A stretch of 64,000 nucleotides of DNA. It comes from Bugula neritina. Its lineage: Eukaryota > Bryozoa > Gymnolaemata > Cheilostomatida > Bugulidae. Within the stretch, counting starts at the first letter, position 1; each line of letters begins with the position of its first letter. A model generated the notes under the pieces. The model was given only the letters and a program-made list of their open reading frames with translations, searched no databases and was not told the origin of the DNA. The translations under genes were made by a program, and so were the position numbers. Of the stretch, positions 45,287-62,080 are shown piece by piece. The stretch lies in NCBI GenBank assembly GCA_964035545.1, contig OZ037772.1:12031818-12095817 (forward strand). The letters are read 5' to 3'.

Positions 45287-48200
45287 ATGGGGAAAGCTGC
45301 TGCTACAAGATGGATAATACTGTCTTTATTCATGGTGAGAATTTATATTTAGAATTTATATTTAGATTACATTATAGTTGAATGACATCTAAACGGATTT
45401 GAACTCAAGTACTGGGTAACTGCTGAGTAGCATTTTAATGAATCAAGCCACTCTTGAGTTTTCAGTCAGTATTCTCTACGCTAATTGTATTCTATTATGT
45501 TTATAAGACACATGAGGTCTTCCACTTTTAATCCAAAACCCATTCACAACATACTATAGCTTTATGTTATCATTATATCTAGTCTATTTTACTGTATCCA
45601 AAGTCTTAGTCTGGGTCCTCAGTTACTGAAGGTTTTAAGTTTCAGTTAAAGCATTTTTCCCAAATTAAGTAAAACTGCATCAAAGCAATAAAAGATTGAA
45701 TTATCAGTCTTAGTTTTAAATTATGGCTTCCAGACATGCTAGCAGCCCAGCTGAATTACTGCTTTCCATATTACATAACTCAGGGTTTTCATAACACAGT
45801 GATTAATCTTGCAGGCAGCCATTCTAGATGCAGCTTTAGCTAGTACAGGGAGTTACATCGCCCCCAGTTTCAATATTTCAGTCAGCACAGGTATGTGACA
45901 CTCTATTCATAACATATTTGTCTAAAATTTCCATCTCATTCTATGAGAATTCCTGCATGATGGGTAAAGACTCCCACCATGCTGGCAACAGAAAGCTGAA
46001 CCGATAAATCTAAACATTCCAAGCAAAGGCTGGTGACTAGGCCTCTTACCATTTTGATTATCTTTAGGGCTTCTGCCTGTAGTGAAGGAGTAATTATGAC
46101 TTAATATGTCCTTCCTGACATTCCTAATGGCTTTGTCAGAACTTTAACCTTTGACCTAGTGTTGTACATAGAGAAGTGCTCCAATCACTAGACCACAGCA
46201 GCTCTCCTGTTTTACCAAATTTGTAAGGTCATTCAACTGTTTGCATTTATTGGTCACTCAAAACATAGAAAACTATTGGAAGCAGCACGAAATTGGAGAT
46301 CACTGAGTGCAGTAGCATGCAAATACTGTATTAGGTCACCTCCAACTCAGTGCTGCTTTTAGCGATGCTCCAATCTGTGAAAATCCATAACTCATACAAT
46401 ATAATTGATTAGAGTTTGAATATTGCTGAATGAAGAATTTACAGTCACTTACAATGTAAGTTGCTAGAGATGCTATACATTGTGTCAAGTTCTACTTGAG
46501 TTGGAATATATTTTTGCAGGTAACAGCTCAACTTCGTCAACTACTAGAAGAGGGACAACTCCTACTACTCCATCCACCACAGGTAGGGTTATTACAATTA
46601 TTAGTCCTAATGCATCATATCTGATCTAGCAATATTATATTTATACCTGCTAAACTATATATCTGATCTAGAAATATTATACACCTGTTTTCCTATATAT
46701 ATAGGTCATAGGTTCAAGTTACGTAATAGTTGATCTTATATAATATAATGTCATTTCACAAATTACCTCATCAGCTTTACATCTCTTCACATTATATACA
46801 CTTTTGAATTTATACAATTATACACTTTGCATTGCCTAGTAGAGTGGCAATTCAACAGAATCCTAAAACTTGTACCATGGTAAACAAATTTCAACATAAA
46901 TCTGTGAGTCTTTCATTTCTCCAAGCAACAGAATTTAAGGAAACATGAGTAAATATTTTATGTTTTGCAAATCAAAAGATGGTTACGTTGGAATGTTAGT
47001 TTCAAACAGAAAATGGATAAAGCAGGCAGCAGTCAGCGAGTCATAAGATTGTTGTATTCTCTGTTTCATTGTTTAGCCCAGACTTCCTTCCCACCACTTC
47101 CTTCATCTCCAATCAGCTCTGCCAGCCCCATAGGAGGAACACAGCAAGGTATTCAGATATACTTACTAGGAACACAGGCTAGATCTTGTCCTGTTTGCTT
47201 TAGAATATAAGCTATATTCTTTCTCATGTGTGAATAGTGTCTGTAATCATCAACAATGTGCATATGTGCATGTGTATATGTGTATACTATTATGTATGAG
47301 TATGCATATGGAATATATATGTATGGATATATGTATAAAATGTGTGTATATGTATAACATAATGTGTATATGTCTATATATAGTACATGTGTATTGCATG
47401 TATAGATGTGTATATATGCACATTATATTATGTGTATATGTGTATATATGTACATTATATACATATATGTATATGTGTATATATGTACATTATATGTGTA
47501 TATATGTATATGTGTATATATGTATATGTGTATATATGTACATTATATGTGTATATATGTATATGTGTATATATGTATATGTGTATATATGTACCTTATA
47601 TGTGTATATATGTACATTATATATGTATATATGAATATGCATGTATATGTATATATCTGTGTTGTGTTGTTATCATGTACTTAACAAAAGTGTTCTACTA
47701 ATAGATATACAAAGCAGCATTTATTTGCAGGTATCTCGAATACATACTCTGTGTTAATAATAGCAACAATTCTACCTATAGCAGGAATTGTCTTGATAAT
47801 TGTGATCATAGCATGTGTCGTTGTCCATCAACGTAAGAGGTCCAGGAGAAAGGGGTAAGTGTTTTGCTAGCTGCTTTCTTAGCACAGCGTAGCGCAGCGT
47901 AGCACAGCATGGTGTAAGTTATGTCACATAGTGTACTTTACATTCACCGGCTTTCCATGTACCGATCTCAGATCGATCTCGGCGAGATCGATCCATGGAA
48001 AGACGCCAAAGATCGATCTCAGTCGTTCTGAGCTGGTCGGTCTGTAGGGCTCGAACTCAGATCGATCTCATGTCAATAAGACCATGGAAAGACACCAGAT
48101 CGATCTGAGAAGTAGAAAAAGACTGCGCGCTACAATGTTGTCTGCTAATAAAAATGATAACTTAGTGATAATTACTAAGCAAAGTATTAAATAATTATGA

Positions 48201-50274
48201 TAGCCACCTTTTCAGATGCCAAAACTTTGACTTTCAGTACAACGATTAAGAAAACTCAATTATATGCAGTAGAAGGTAAAAAAATGGGAGAATTTAAATT
48301 GAATTTAAATGACTATTAAAACTTAGTTTCATTAGCTATTTTCTTTGTAATTTTAAGCCTAACATTCCTGTAAGTTTATTAATAATCTGCAAGACAGCCA
48401 TTAATTTTATATAAGCTGTCTAGCTAAAAAATTAAAATGGTTTATTTTAAATTGGCCAAATTACCATACACTGAAAGCTTTGCTGCGTATAGTTTATAAC
48501 TGGGATTAAATTTTAGACTAAGACCATCTTGTTTTCAGCAGTAGTAGCTTTAATCACTCAAATAGGTAAACAAAATATACTTTTAAAGTATCCTTCACTT
48601 AAGAGGAGGCAACTTCGCGAGATCGATCTGCCACTCTCATGGAAAAACGATCGATCTAAGCACATTTCTCAGATCGATCTCAGCGAGATCGATCTGAGAT
48701 CGGTACATGGAAAGCCCGTGATTGTATTACAACATCGTTTAGCTTATGAAGCATATATATATAATATTATAGTTCTCTAAAGAATATTGATTGAGATTGT
48801 AGAATTTCTCAAAGGCCTTTGTGGGTTGAAAATATTAGGAAAAGTTTATGTAACCGAAAGCTTCAATAAACATTTAGTTTGTTGCTGAGTCATGTTTTAT
48901 CCCAAAACATTGTTCATCTTTAACAGCAAAAAGGATGCCTAAACTGAAAGAAAGATGCTTTACTAGTATTATTTTCATAACAAACCTTTTAAAGTTGTAT
49001 TATCAAATACAAATTATACAAATCTCAGCACTGTGACAGTAGTTTAACACAAATGTTCTAAATATGAGATTTAATTGGTGACTTTTAAAATGTTTCAGCC
49101 GACTGAATCACCAATTCCAGCCTACCGGCAGCGTCAGCAGACATGGCATCCAAGATCCAAGTGAGTTTAATTTCACTACACTGTATAGATTTGCTAATAA
49201 AATAAATTTAGATTGTAAGATAGTATGATCTGTAGTAGGAAGAGAAAAAACAAACATCTTTATTGACTCTTAGCAATTATCATCATCAATAGTCATGTAT
49301 AAAGTTTACAATTCTGTAGCTTGAAGACATGCTCTGTAGAACTCTTTGTCTGTACGTGTTTCAGCTTTCAACTCCCACCTTCTCCGCACAGAGTCAGTGA
49401 AGAGTGATGACTATTACCAAACAGTCACAGCAGACAATGGGCTGATACTACATTCGGGTGCTAGTCCTTCTTACAGTTCCAGGTGAGCAGGAAGTGCATG
49501 CCTATTGACTGCGACTCAAATCAATGTATATATGAAACACTGTCAGGATCCAATGAAAAGTCTTGTTGTATGACGTACCCCAATCATATGTAAAGATATT
49601 TAACTGCTTGTAGAAATGGCCCCCTGCCACGCCCACCTGTGGAAGTGCCAACCCAGCACATTGTTGGAGAGGAATACAGCTATGCATACAATAAAGGGTT
49701 TACCCAGAGTACACTTCCTAGCAGTAGTCAGCTGACTCAGAGCAAAACAGTCGACCAATCAAATTACGACACCATTATTACTGATGCTGCCGGATATTAC
49801 GGCAGCATAACCACTCAGTCAGAGTCTCCATATCCTGTAGAACTCACTTCACCAACAAGTAGTGCAGCAAACGGTTATATCGGACCTGACGTGGTGTCTA
49901 CTGGAGCTGATGGCGTTATGTCACAGCATGACCTGATAGAATTAGACACTTTCTCTAAAGACATGAATAGTTCTGAGTTACTTGAGTCAGGTGATATGGT
50001 GGGATATTTTGGACCTGACATAGTTGATACGTGTGAAAACAAGGATTTAACACTTGATTATAGACCTAGTGTGACCGATACACACCGTGGGAATATGGCT
50101 GCAGTGCATTGTGTGAACAACAAAACTAATGAAACTCGTCTCACTAATGAACCCTTAAGCAACGTGCCTCCAAATTCTATCAAACAGGATAAAATAGAGA
50201 ATAAGTTTATTAGAAACAATAAAATGAATGAGCATGTAGATATGACATCATCTCAATACGTTGACATATATTAA
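45287..50274 (+). CDS. Type I membrane protein with mucin-like ectodomain and tyrosine-rich tail, cluster member 1 (intact)
   Basis: Exons 45287-45334, 45815-45890, 46520-46582, 47077-47148, 47731-47854, 49099-49160, 49365-49482, 49614-50274; phases 0,1,1,1,2,1,2; 407 aa. The signal peptide starts [16 protein letters not shown] and ends near residue 26. The ectodomain (27-93) is Ser/Thr/Pro-rich ([10 protein letters not shown]) with sequons NSS and NIS. The membrane span is about 94-118, followed by basic HQRKRSRRK. The tail has [33 protein letters not shown] (ITIM-like), [22 protein letters not shown] and SQYVDIY. No known ectodomain fold is seen. The layout is that of a phosphotyrosine-signalling receptor or transmembrane adaptor that recruits SH2 and perhaps SH3 proteins, which is inference. 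It is the only cluster member with start, signal peptide and full tail, and so the reference for the others. Confidence 0.8.
46060..46225 (-). mobile_element. tRNA-derived SINE relic
   Basis: On the - strand GTGGTCTAGTGATTGGAGCA matches a tRNA A-box region, followed about 35 bp later by AGGTTAAAGTTC, a decayed B box. It lies in an intron of cluster member 1. The boundaries are approximate. Confidence 0.5.
47236..47665. repeat. TGTATA/TGTGTATATG microsatellite
   Basis: About 430 bp of TATGTGTATATATGTA units in the intron before the membrane-span exon of cluster member 1. The long Tyr/Ile/Cys ORFs through it are artefacts. Confidence 0.9.
47945..48720. mobile_element. 776-bp inverted-repeat element studded with AGATCGATCT palindromes
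   Basis: The left end carries GGCTTTCCATGTACCGATCT, mirrored at the right end by AGATCGGTACATGGAAAGCC. ATT flanks both sides. Within about 180 bp of the left end and 120 bp of the right end the palindrome AGATCGATCT, or a one-base variant, occurs about eight times, each near CATGGAAA. The centre is AT-rich with no transposase. It is a non-autonomous transposon in the intron between exons 5 and 6 of cluster member 1; the superfamily is unknown. Confidence 0.8.
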
Positions 50275-50395
50275 GTAGGTATTGAAGGCTACATATTTAG
50301 TTTGTTGTTGATACTATCACTTGGTGCACAATTAGTGAGTTTTTAAGTTGTAGGCCTATCTATGGAGTTTTCTCTACAACGTATGCAATTTATGC

Positions 50396-50401
50396 ATTAA
50401 A
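50396..50401 (+). promoter_or_regulatory. Variant polyadenylation signal ATTAAA, cluster member 1
   Basis: ATTAAA about 120 bp after the stop, conserved in members 2 and 3 as GCATTAAACAACAGAGATTG. Confidence 0.4.
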
Positions 50402-50489
50402 CAACAGAGATTGCTTCCACAGTTTAAGAATACTATAGTGGAGGCAATACTCTGTAGAAAAGCTAATTGAATTCCATCATTTTACTAGC

Positions 50490-50695
50490 TTTAGTTTCTA
50501 TACTTTACTAGCTTTAGTTTCTATACTTTACTAGCCTTAGTTTCTATACTTTACTAGCCTAAGTTTCTATACTTTACTAGCCTTAGTTTCTATACTTTAC
50601 TAGCCTTAGTTTCTATACTTTACTAGCCTTAGTTTCTATACTCTACTAGCCCTAGTTTCTATACTTTACTACCTTTTGTTTCTATACTAGTCTCT
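50490..50695. repeat. 23-bp minisatellite downstream of cluster member 1
   Basis: Eight to nine copies of TTTACTAGCCTTAGTTTCTA (plus TAC). Members 2 and 3 have only about three copies at 55726-55796 and 61278-61350. Confidence 0.9.
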
Positions 50696-51540
50696 ACATG
50701 TTAATAAGCTGCGTCTATGCGTTTTACCATGTTTGGTGTTTTATATTTGGCTCATTGTATAAAAAAATTCCTTTCAATATTTTAAAACTTAAAATATAAA
50801 AAGCAAACAATTATTTAAAATAGAATTATGTTTTTCGAATTTGTAGAAAGAAATTTAACAGCATTGCTGAGAAAGTTATTTCAACAGACAGACTTTATAA
50901 TTAATGTTGCTAATCACACCCTTGGCCTACTGCTGGACAGTATACATATCCTTGCTCGAGCTAACTTTAGTATAACTCTGTAGTGAGAGAATCACTGCAT
51001 ATAGTTTACATGCTTGAGATTGAGATATGAAATATTTAGTAAAAGCAGTTCAATTAGTTACTTCCTTTGCACGGACATAATAAAATATAATTAGCGTTTT
51101 GTAGACAGCTTCAATTTCTTGCATTATATTATCAAGATAGCACATGTACGAACATCTTAAGCTGTAAGTTGAAACTATATTATCTATGCTAAAGCTTATA
51201 GCTATATATGTTGAAATATTTATTGACAGGATAAAGAAGGAAATGACATCATTCACTTGAAGTAAACAAGCTGTGAATGGTCAACAACTAGTTGGCTATC
51301 AGTATAGTGTGAGTTGTTATTTGTAAGTGTTACAGTAACAATTACTAGTTGTGTGAATCACATGCTATGTTAGGACTGATATTGTAGCTTTGGTTATTAC
51401 ATTCATTTACTGGTCTATCTCTGCTACTAACTACTGCATTTAGTGTTGAGTTTATAGTCTTACATACTCCGTAACTGGGGATAAGATTTCCTTACATCTG
51501 TGGGTTTAATCATAGGAACTAATACATACTGACTTCATTC
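50696..51540. other. Spacer between cluster members 1 and 2
   Basis: Duplicated non-coding sequence shared with the spacer before member 3. One copy of the CTTGGCCTACTG boundary repeat lies at about 50921-50955. No gene. Confidence 0.6.
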
Positions 51541-54500
51541 ATGGTAAGTAACTATATTAGCATGTTATATAACTTACCATTGGATCGTAACATCACTGCC
51601 TAACACGTATTTGAACTGAAGTGAGTTTATTATGAGATAAATTTATTTTTGTGACTAGTTCATGCTGCTAGCTTATTAAATAGAAATACACAAAAAGTGT
51701 AAAATAGCTTAAAAACAGTGCACATGTACAGAATATAAATTAATTTTACTTGCTTTAAGTAAGACCTTCAAAAACACACAAAATTTACAAAAATAAAATG
51801 TTAGAAAGTTAGAAAGATTGTAATATATTTTTCCCTCCTTATCTGAAGTTGGTTATACATTAGCCTATGGATATAGAATAAAATAAAGTAGAAATTTTGG
51901 AAGGGTAAAGTGGGTATCCTCCTATAACTGATAATATATTCCATAAACAGAGCTAACTTTTCAAAACACAATATTATTTAGGTATTGCGTGGTATAACCA
52001 GCAAATCTGGAATGATTAGGTCAAACTGCTGGTCTATTCTTTATATCACAACCTAATTATTGTTTGGCTAAATTTGTAAAATGCTACAAATAACATTATA
52101 TACTTCCTAGACATATTTATATCAGCATCTTGGTTATGATATGTTAATTATAATCTCTAATTCCATAGTTCATATCCGCATACTTGATCATCTGTTTATT
52201 GCAAAACAATTGCTATTCTAATGCAATGATTTATGCAAGTTGTTGAGTAAACATGTCAATAAGGAAATAATGTGTATTTCACCCACCCTGTATATGTTTT
52301 GAGCAGGTGCTTGCAGCCGAATACAAAGAAATTGCTGAGTTGTATGTGTTTTCCTTTCTATTTGTTCTCTTGGAATAAAAATAAATATTACACAAACTCT
52401 AGTATATGGCATAATGCTGTTAAATATGTATTATTATTGTTTTGCTAAAATAATGTATAGCAAAGCTTGAAAAACAAGCCTGGCTGTGCTTTAACAATGA
52501 AAGCACTACACCATTTAAAAATAAAACTCCCTCTTGCAATATGTTTCTTTCTGTAACTGTATTGTAGGCTGCTCTACCAGGTGTAACATCCAATAACACA
52601 GGAAATGCTGACACACCCCCTTCTATCACCCCTGGCACAGGTCAGTAGGAATAAAAAAGTTGCTTGCTGCCTTTACTGCATGGAAAATACAGTGCGTTGT
52701 GTGAATCAGTGAATTCTTTACATGGTAAAGATGTTTTTGTATAAAACACAGTGAATGCATGTATGGAGAGCTCAAATAACATATATATATATATATATAA
52801 CAATAAATGTGCAATATAATATACACTCTTTTATAAAGAAATTGTTTTTTGTTCACAAAGTAATATTTATACTAAAGAAGTAAAAACATGGTCAACAATT
52901 TTCGTCAACTCTTTTACAAGACAATTTATTCTTTCTACAGATGGCAGTTTCACCACATCAACTCTATCTACTACTAGTGGAAAATCAACTTCTACTCTAT
53001 CTACTCCAGGTTAGTTAGTATCCAGGAGAACTGATTCAATACTAAAAGAGCTTATTATAGTATACAGAAGTAAACTAAGTTGTCAGTAAATTAGTAAAAG
53101 CTATCTAAATTTATTAGTGTGAGTATTAGTATTAGTATTTTTTTATATTATTAGTAGCAGTATTGGTAAATGTCACTGTATTTAACAGTGTAGTTATTTA
53201 GTATTAGTAACTGTCACTGTATTTAACAATGTAGTTATTTAATGTTAGTATTGTATTTTAAGCATTAGTATTGAAATACTTGTCATGATTTATTATAGTA
53301 TAAGTTTTAGTAATAAAAACAATCTATATAACTTATTAGGATAAGTGACATTTCTATTAGTAGGTGGATAGTACTAGTATTACTGTAAGTATTATCTATA
53401 TTTATATTTATTATTTCTATTCTATTTTCTAGTTCAAAGATCTCTTCCACAAATCAGTTCTAGCAGTCCCATAGGTGTGACTCATCAAGGTATGCATACT
53501 TCATACTTGTTAAGAACACAGGCTACATATTTCTGGGAATTTCCCAAACGCTAGTATATAAGTCAAAATCCCTGAGCATGCTCTATGAAGACAGGGACTC
53601 AATATACTTATATGATTTTAATTGTTAACAATGAATGTAGATGGTTTGTATACCAGAATTATCTTATCCTGTATGAAAAGCATCCAATGACTGCACTTTA
53701 CACGACAAATTGCATGTAAAACACAGAGACATTTTGTTTATAAATTTGTAGGCATTTCCAATGGAAACATTGTGGTGATACTGGGAACAGTTATACCTGT
53801 AGCAGTAATTGCTGTGGTTATTGGAATTGTTGTCACAGTGTTCTTTCTCATCCGTCTGTGCAATAGGCCAAACAGACAGAGGTACAGATAAGTTTTTTTT
53901 TCTGTTTCCTTTACACATTGTAGCACAGATGTTTATATAGCGCAATTCATAGTGTAGGCTGTATAGCATAGAGAGAGAGGGAGAGGGGTGAGAAGATGGG
54001 AGAGAGGGAGAAAGGGAGAGAGGGGGAGAGGGGGAGAGGGGGAGGTTATTCTGAAATATCAAATAATGCACCTCTACATAATTTACTGCAGTTATTACGT
54101 CATATTTCAGTCTACTGACTCACCATTTTCAGCCTGAAGGCAACATCAGAAAACAAGGTACCCCACACTTAAGTAAGTCAAATATTACTGACAGATATTC
54201 TAAAAACATTATAAAAGTAACATAGTATTCTATTTGCTCATCAACAGAAGTTACATTGCAATATATAATTTGTATACTAATAACTTGTAGCAATTGGCAT
54301 AGCCTATAATATATAGTTTCATGTCTTTTTGCCATAGCCTGTAAATCTCAACACACAATTTTCAATGAGGCTGCTAACTTGTTTCAGGATACATCACCCC
54401 TGTTTCTCGCAAAAACTCAGTGAAGAGTGATGACTACTACCTAACAGTTACTGCAGATGACGGGTTAATAATACAACCGGGTTCTAATCCTTCCCACAAT

Positions 54501-55168
54501 TCCAGGTGAGCCAGAGATGTACATGGATTTATCAACTTGTGTTGAAAAACTTATCAATATGAAAATTATTCTAGCACGCAGCCACATTTATTGCTATGCA
54601 ATGACTTGTATAGCTGTTGTCTTATAATAATCTAGTATCTTCATAATAGTACATGTGAAAGGTAGTAGCTTTCTACAACGAATACCAGCACATTTGTTTT
54701 GTAACTACTTGTGCCTTTGTCTCCAGTAGAAATGGCCCCCTGCCACGCCCACCTGTGGAAGTGCCAACCCAGCACATGGTTGGAGAGGAATACAGCTATG
54801 CATACAATAAGGAGTTTACCCAGAATACACTTTCTAGCTGTAGTCAGCTGACTCAGAGCAATACAGTCGACCAATCAGATCACAGCACCAATATGGCTGA
54901 TGCTGACGGATATTACGGCAGCATAACCACTCACTCAAAGTCTCCATATCCTGTAGAACCCACTTCACCAACAAGTAGTGCAGCAGACGGCTATATCGGA
55001 CCTGACGTGGTGTCTACTGGAGCTGATGGCGTTATGTCACAGCATGACGTGATAGAATTAGACACTTTCTCTAAAGACATGAATAGTTCTGAGTTACTTG
55101 AGTCAGGTGATATGGTGGGATATTTTGGACCAGACATAGTTCCTACATATGAAAACAAAGATCTATAG
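51541..55168 (+). CDS. Tyrosine-tail membrane protein, cluster member 2 (start and tail eroded)
   Basis: Exons 51541-51543 (ATG only), 52568-52640, 52941-53009, 53433-53489, 53752-53881, 54111-54172, 54388-54505, 54730-55168; phases match member 1; 316 aa. The first exon aligns with that of member 1 but has lost its ATG and has an in-frame TAA, leaving only the terminal ATG before the donor, so no signal peptide is encoded. The ectodomain is Ser/Thr/Pro-rich with sequon NNT. The membrane span in exon 5 (VVILGTVIPVAVIAVVIGIV) and the tail ([40 protein letters not shown]) remain. The tail stops at TAG 55166 after NKDL, about 75 residues early. SNYDTI has become SDHSTN. It may still insert through its membrane span, or be a young pseudogene. 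Confidence 0.62.
53940..54045. repeat. GA-rich low-complexity tract
   Basis: GAGAGAGGGAGAGGGG units in the intron after the membrane-span exon of member 2. It is the equivalent of the longer GA run in member 3. Confidence 0.85.
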
Positions 55169-55511
55169 GGGTTGATAGTAAACCCAGTGTGATGGATACA
55201 CACCATGAAATCATGGCTGCAGTGTATCATGGAAACATGACTGTATTGCATCATGGAAACATGGCTGTATTGCATCATAGAAGCTGCAACACTAATGAAA
55301 CGCCAGTGTGATCGATACACACCGTGGGAATATGGCTGCAGTGCATTGTGTGAACAACAATACTAATGAAACTCGTCTCACTAATGAACCCTTAAGCAAC
55401 GTGCCTCCAAATTCTATCATACAGGATAAAATAGAGAATAAGTTTAATAGAAACAATAAAATGAATGAGCATGTAGATATGACATCATCTCAATACGTTG
55501 ACATATATTAA
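55169..55511 (+). pseudogene. Orphaned C-terminal tail of cluster member 2
   Basis: After the premature stop, a different frame (from 55308) still encodes the member-1 ending: [14 protein letters not shown] through TSSQYVDIY and a stop at 55509-55511. In between is a 24-bp minisatellite (CATCATGGAAACATGGCTGT plus ATTG, two copies). The tail is almost unchanged although no longer in frame, so the loss is recent or the segment is reached by splicing. Confidence 0.7.
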
Positions 55512-57001
55512 GTATGTATTATACACATATTTAGTTTGTTGTTGATACTATCACTTGGTGCACAATTAAGGAGTTTTTAAGTTGTAGGTCTATCTATGGA
55601 GTTTTTCTCCAACATAAGGCAATCTATGCATTAAACAACAGAGATTGCTTCCACAGTTTAAGAATACTATAGTGGAGGCAATATACTTTGTACAAAAGCT
55701 AATTGAATGTCATCATTTTATTAGCTTTAGTTTCTATACTTTACTAGCTTTAGTTTCTATAATTTACTAGCCTTAGTTTCTATATTCTACTAGCCTGTAC
55801 ATGTTAGTATGCCCCATATATGAGTTTTATCATGTTTGGTGTCTTATTGGCTTATCGTACAAAATTTACAATTAAAATAGGTTCATTCATTTCAAAATTT
55901 TAAAACTTAAAATATATAAAAAGAAAGGATGATTTGACGTTTTTTAAACTATAGAAAGAAATCAAAATGCATTGCTAAAATAGAAAAATCTGTTTGTTAC
56001 ACAGGCAGCTGATGATCTGAGCAGATGAAGCTGAAATATAGTAAATTGTCGTATATTATACTATAATGTCTTATATAAACTACTATAGACAGAATTATAT
56101 CTAATGTTGCTAATCACACCCTTGGCCTACTGTTAGACAGTATATATATCCTTGGCCTACTGTTAGACAGTATATATACCCTTGGCCTACTGTTAGACAG
56201 TATATATTGTATACCCTTGGCCTACTGTTAGACAGTATATATATCCTTGCTCGCGCTAGTTTCAACATAAATGGTAGGTTATATCTAAAATAGACTTTGT
56301 CAAACTCACAAAGCAAACAGTCATCTTGAGTAGATCATCTTAATTTTATATTTACGGCTTGAAGCTTCAATAATACACCATTCAATTAAGTGGTAAATAT
56401 ATTATTGCAAGATAGTTCCATTCTTTTCTCAGCTCAGCTGTAGTGAGAAAACCACTGTAATTTACATGCATGTGTCTTGGATGTAAAATATTTATTAAAA
56501 ACAACTTAATCAGTTTCTTTTTTTTCATGGACATCATAAAATATAATTAGCATTTTGTTGCCGGCTTCAACCCCTTACACTATAGTCAAGATAACACATT
56601 TCTAAATACCTCTAAGTTGTAAGTTGAAACTATATTATATGCTAAAGCTTTTAGTTGAAGTATTTAGCTTTATGTTGAAATATTTATTGACAAGATAAAG
56701 GAGGAAATGACATCATTCACTTGAAGTAAACAAACTATAAATGAACAACAGCCAGTTGGCTACCTGCAGTATAGTGTAAGGTGTTCTCTGTAAGTGTTGG
56801 AGCAACCACTAATCTGTCGAATCACATGCTATGTTAGGACTGATATTGTAGCTTTGGTTATTACATTCATTCACTGGTCTATCTCTGCTACTAACTGCTG
56901 CATTTAGTGTTGAGTTTACAGTCTTACATATTCTGTAACTAGGGATACAGTTTCCTTGCATCCGTGGGTTTTAATCAAAGTAACTTATACTGATATCAGT
57001 C
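55512..57001. other. Spacer between cluster members 2 and 3
   Basis: Duplicated non-coding sequence; holds the ATTAAA signal (about 55629), three copies of the 23-bp minisatellite and four boundary repeats at 56118-56240. No gene. Confidence 0.6.
56118..56245. repeat. Boundary repeat, four copies (CCTTGGCCTACTGTTAGACA)
   Basis: Tandem copies of CCTTGGCCTACTGTTAGACA followed by GTATATAT. Single copies lie after member 1, two after member 3 and one diverged copy at about 63349. The repeat marks the 3' junction of each duplicated unit. Confidence 0.9.
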
Positions 57002-60702
<3,701 letters not shown>

Positions 60703-61069
60703 GGGTTGATAGTAAACCCAGTGTGATGGATACACACCATGAAATCATGGCTGCAGTGTATCATGGAAACATGACTGTATTGCATCATGGAAACATGGCT
60801 GTATTGCATCATGGAAACATGGCTGTATTGCATCATAGAAGCTGCAACACTAATGAAACGCCAGTGTGCCCGATACACACCGTGGGAATATGGCTGCAGT
60901 GCATTGTGTGAACAACAATACTAATGAAACTCGTCTCACTAATGAACCCTTAAGCAACGTGCCTCCAAATTCTATCATACAGGATAAAATAGAGAATAAG
61001 TTTAATAGAAACAATAAAATGAATGAGCATATAGATATGACATCATCTCAATACGTTGACATATATTAA
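60703..61069 (+). pseudogene. Orphaned C-terminal tail of cluster member 3
   Basis: As in member 2, the ending [14 protein letters not shown] through SQYVDIY is preserved in another frame (60866-61069). It is preceded by three copies of the 24-bp CATCATGGAAACATGGCTGT repeat, one more than in member 2. Confidence 0.7.
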
Positions 61070-61756
61070 GTATGTATTATACACATATTTAGTTTGTTGT
61101 TGATACTATCACTTGGTGCACAATTAAGGAGTTTTTAAGTTGTAGGTCTATCTATGGAGTTTTTCTCCAACATAAGGCAATCCATGCATTAAACAACAGA
61201 GATTGCTTCCACAGTATAAGAATACTATAGTGGAGGCAATATACTTTGTACAAAAGCTAATTGAATGCCATCATTTTATTAGCTTTAGTTTCTATACTTT
61301 ACTAGCTTTAGTTTCTATAATTTACTAGCCTTAGTTTCTATATTCTACTAGCCTGTACATGTTAGTATGCCCCATATATGAGTTTTATCATGTTTGGTGT
61401 TTTATTGGCTTATCATGGCTTATCATACAAAATTTACAATTAAAATAGGTTAATTCATTTCAAAATTTGAAAACTTAAAATATATAAAAAGAAAGGATGA
61501 TTTGACGTTTTTTAAACTATAGAAAGAAATTAAAACGTATTGCTAAAATAGAAAAATCCGTTTGTTATACAGGCAGCTGATGATCTGAGCAGATGAAGGT
61601 GAAACATAGTAAATTGCCATATATTTTACTATAATGTCTTATATAAACTACTATAGACAGAATTATATCTAATGTTGCTAATCACACCCTTGGCCTACTG
61701 TTAGACAGTATATATATCCTTGGCCTACTGTTAGACAGTATATATATCCTTGCTCC
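61070..61756. other. Spacer after member 3 with two boundary repeats
   Basis: Close copy of the sequence following member 2 (55512-56245); two CCTTGGCCTACTG units at about 61687-61750 end abruptly at the truncated fourth copy. Confidence 0.75.
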
Positions 61757-62080
61757 AATACAGTCGACCAATCAGATCACAGCACCAATGTGGCTGATGC
61801 TGACGGATATTACGGCAGCATAACCACTCAGTCTGAGTCTTTATATCCTGTAGAACTCACTTCAATAACATGTAGTGCAGCAGACGGTTATATCGGACCT
61901 GACGTGGTGTCTACTGGAGCTAATGGCGTTATGTCACAGCATGACGTGATAGAATTGGACACTTTCTCTAAAAACATGAATAGTTCTGAGTTACTTGAGT
62001 CAGGTGATATGGTGGGATACTTTGGACCAGACATAGTTGATACGTGTGAAAACAAAGATTTAACAGGAAACCTGATGTGA
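61757..62080 (+). pseudogene. Cluster member 4: fragment of the last exon
   Basis: Begins abruptly at AATACAGTCGACCAATCAGA and encodes [16 protein letters not shown] through [16 protein letters not shown] before a stop at 62078-62080. It has no promoter, signal peptide or membrane span. The ending CENKDLT is closer to member 1, while SDHSTN matches member 2. Confidence 0.85.

Noticed and set aside
43843-46225. Functional tRNA genes at the TGGTCTAG motifs
   Set aside because: Only the A-box region is recognisable; no acceptor stem, anticodon arm or T-loop sequence could be paired. SINE remnants fit better.
47230-47701. Three overlapping Tyr/Ile/Cys-rich ORFs
   Set aside because: They are translations of the TGTATA microsatellite, with no start context or splice logic.
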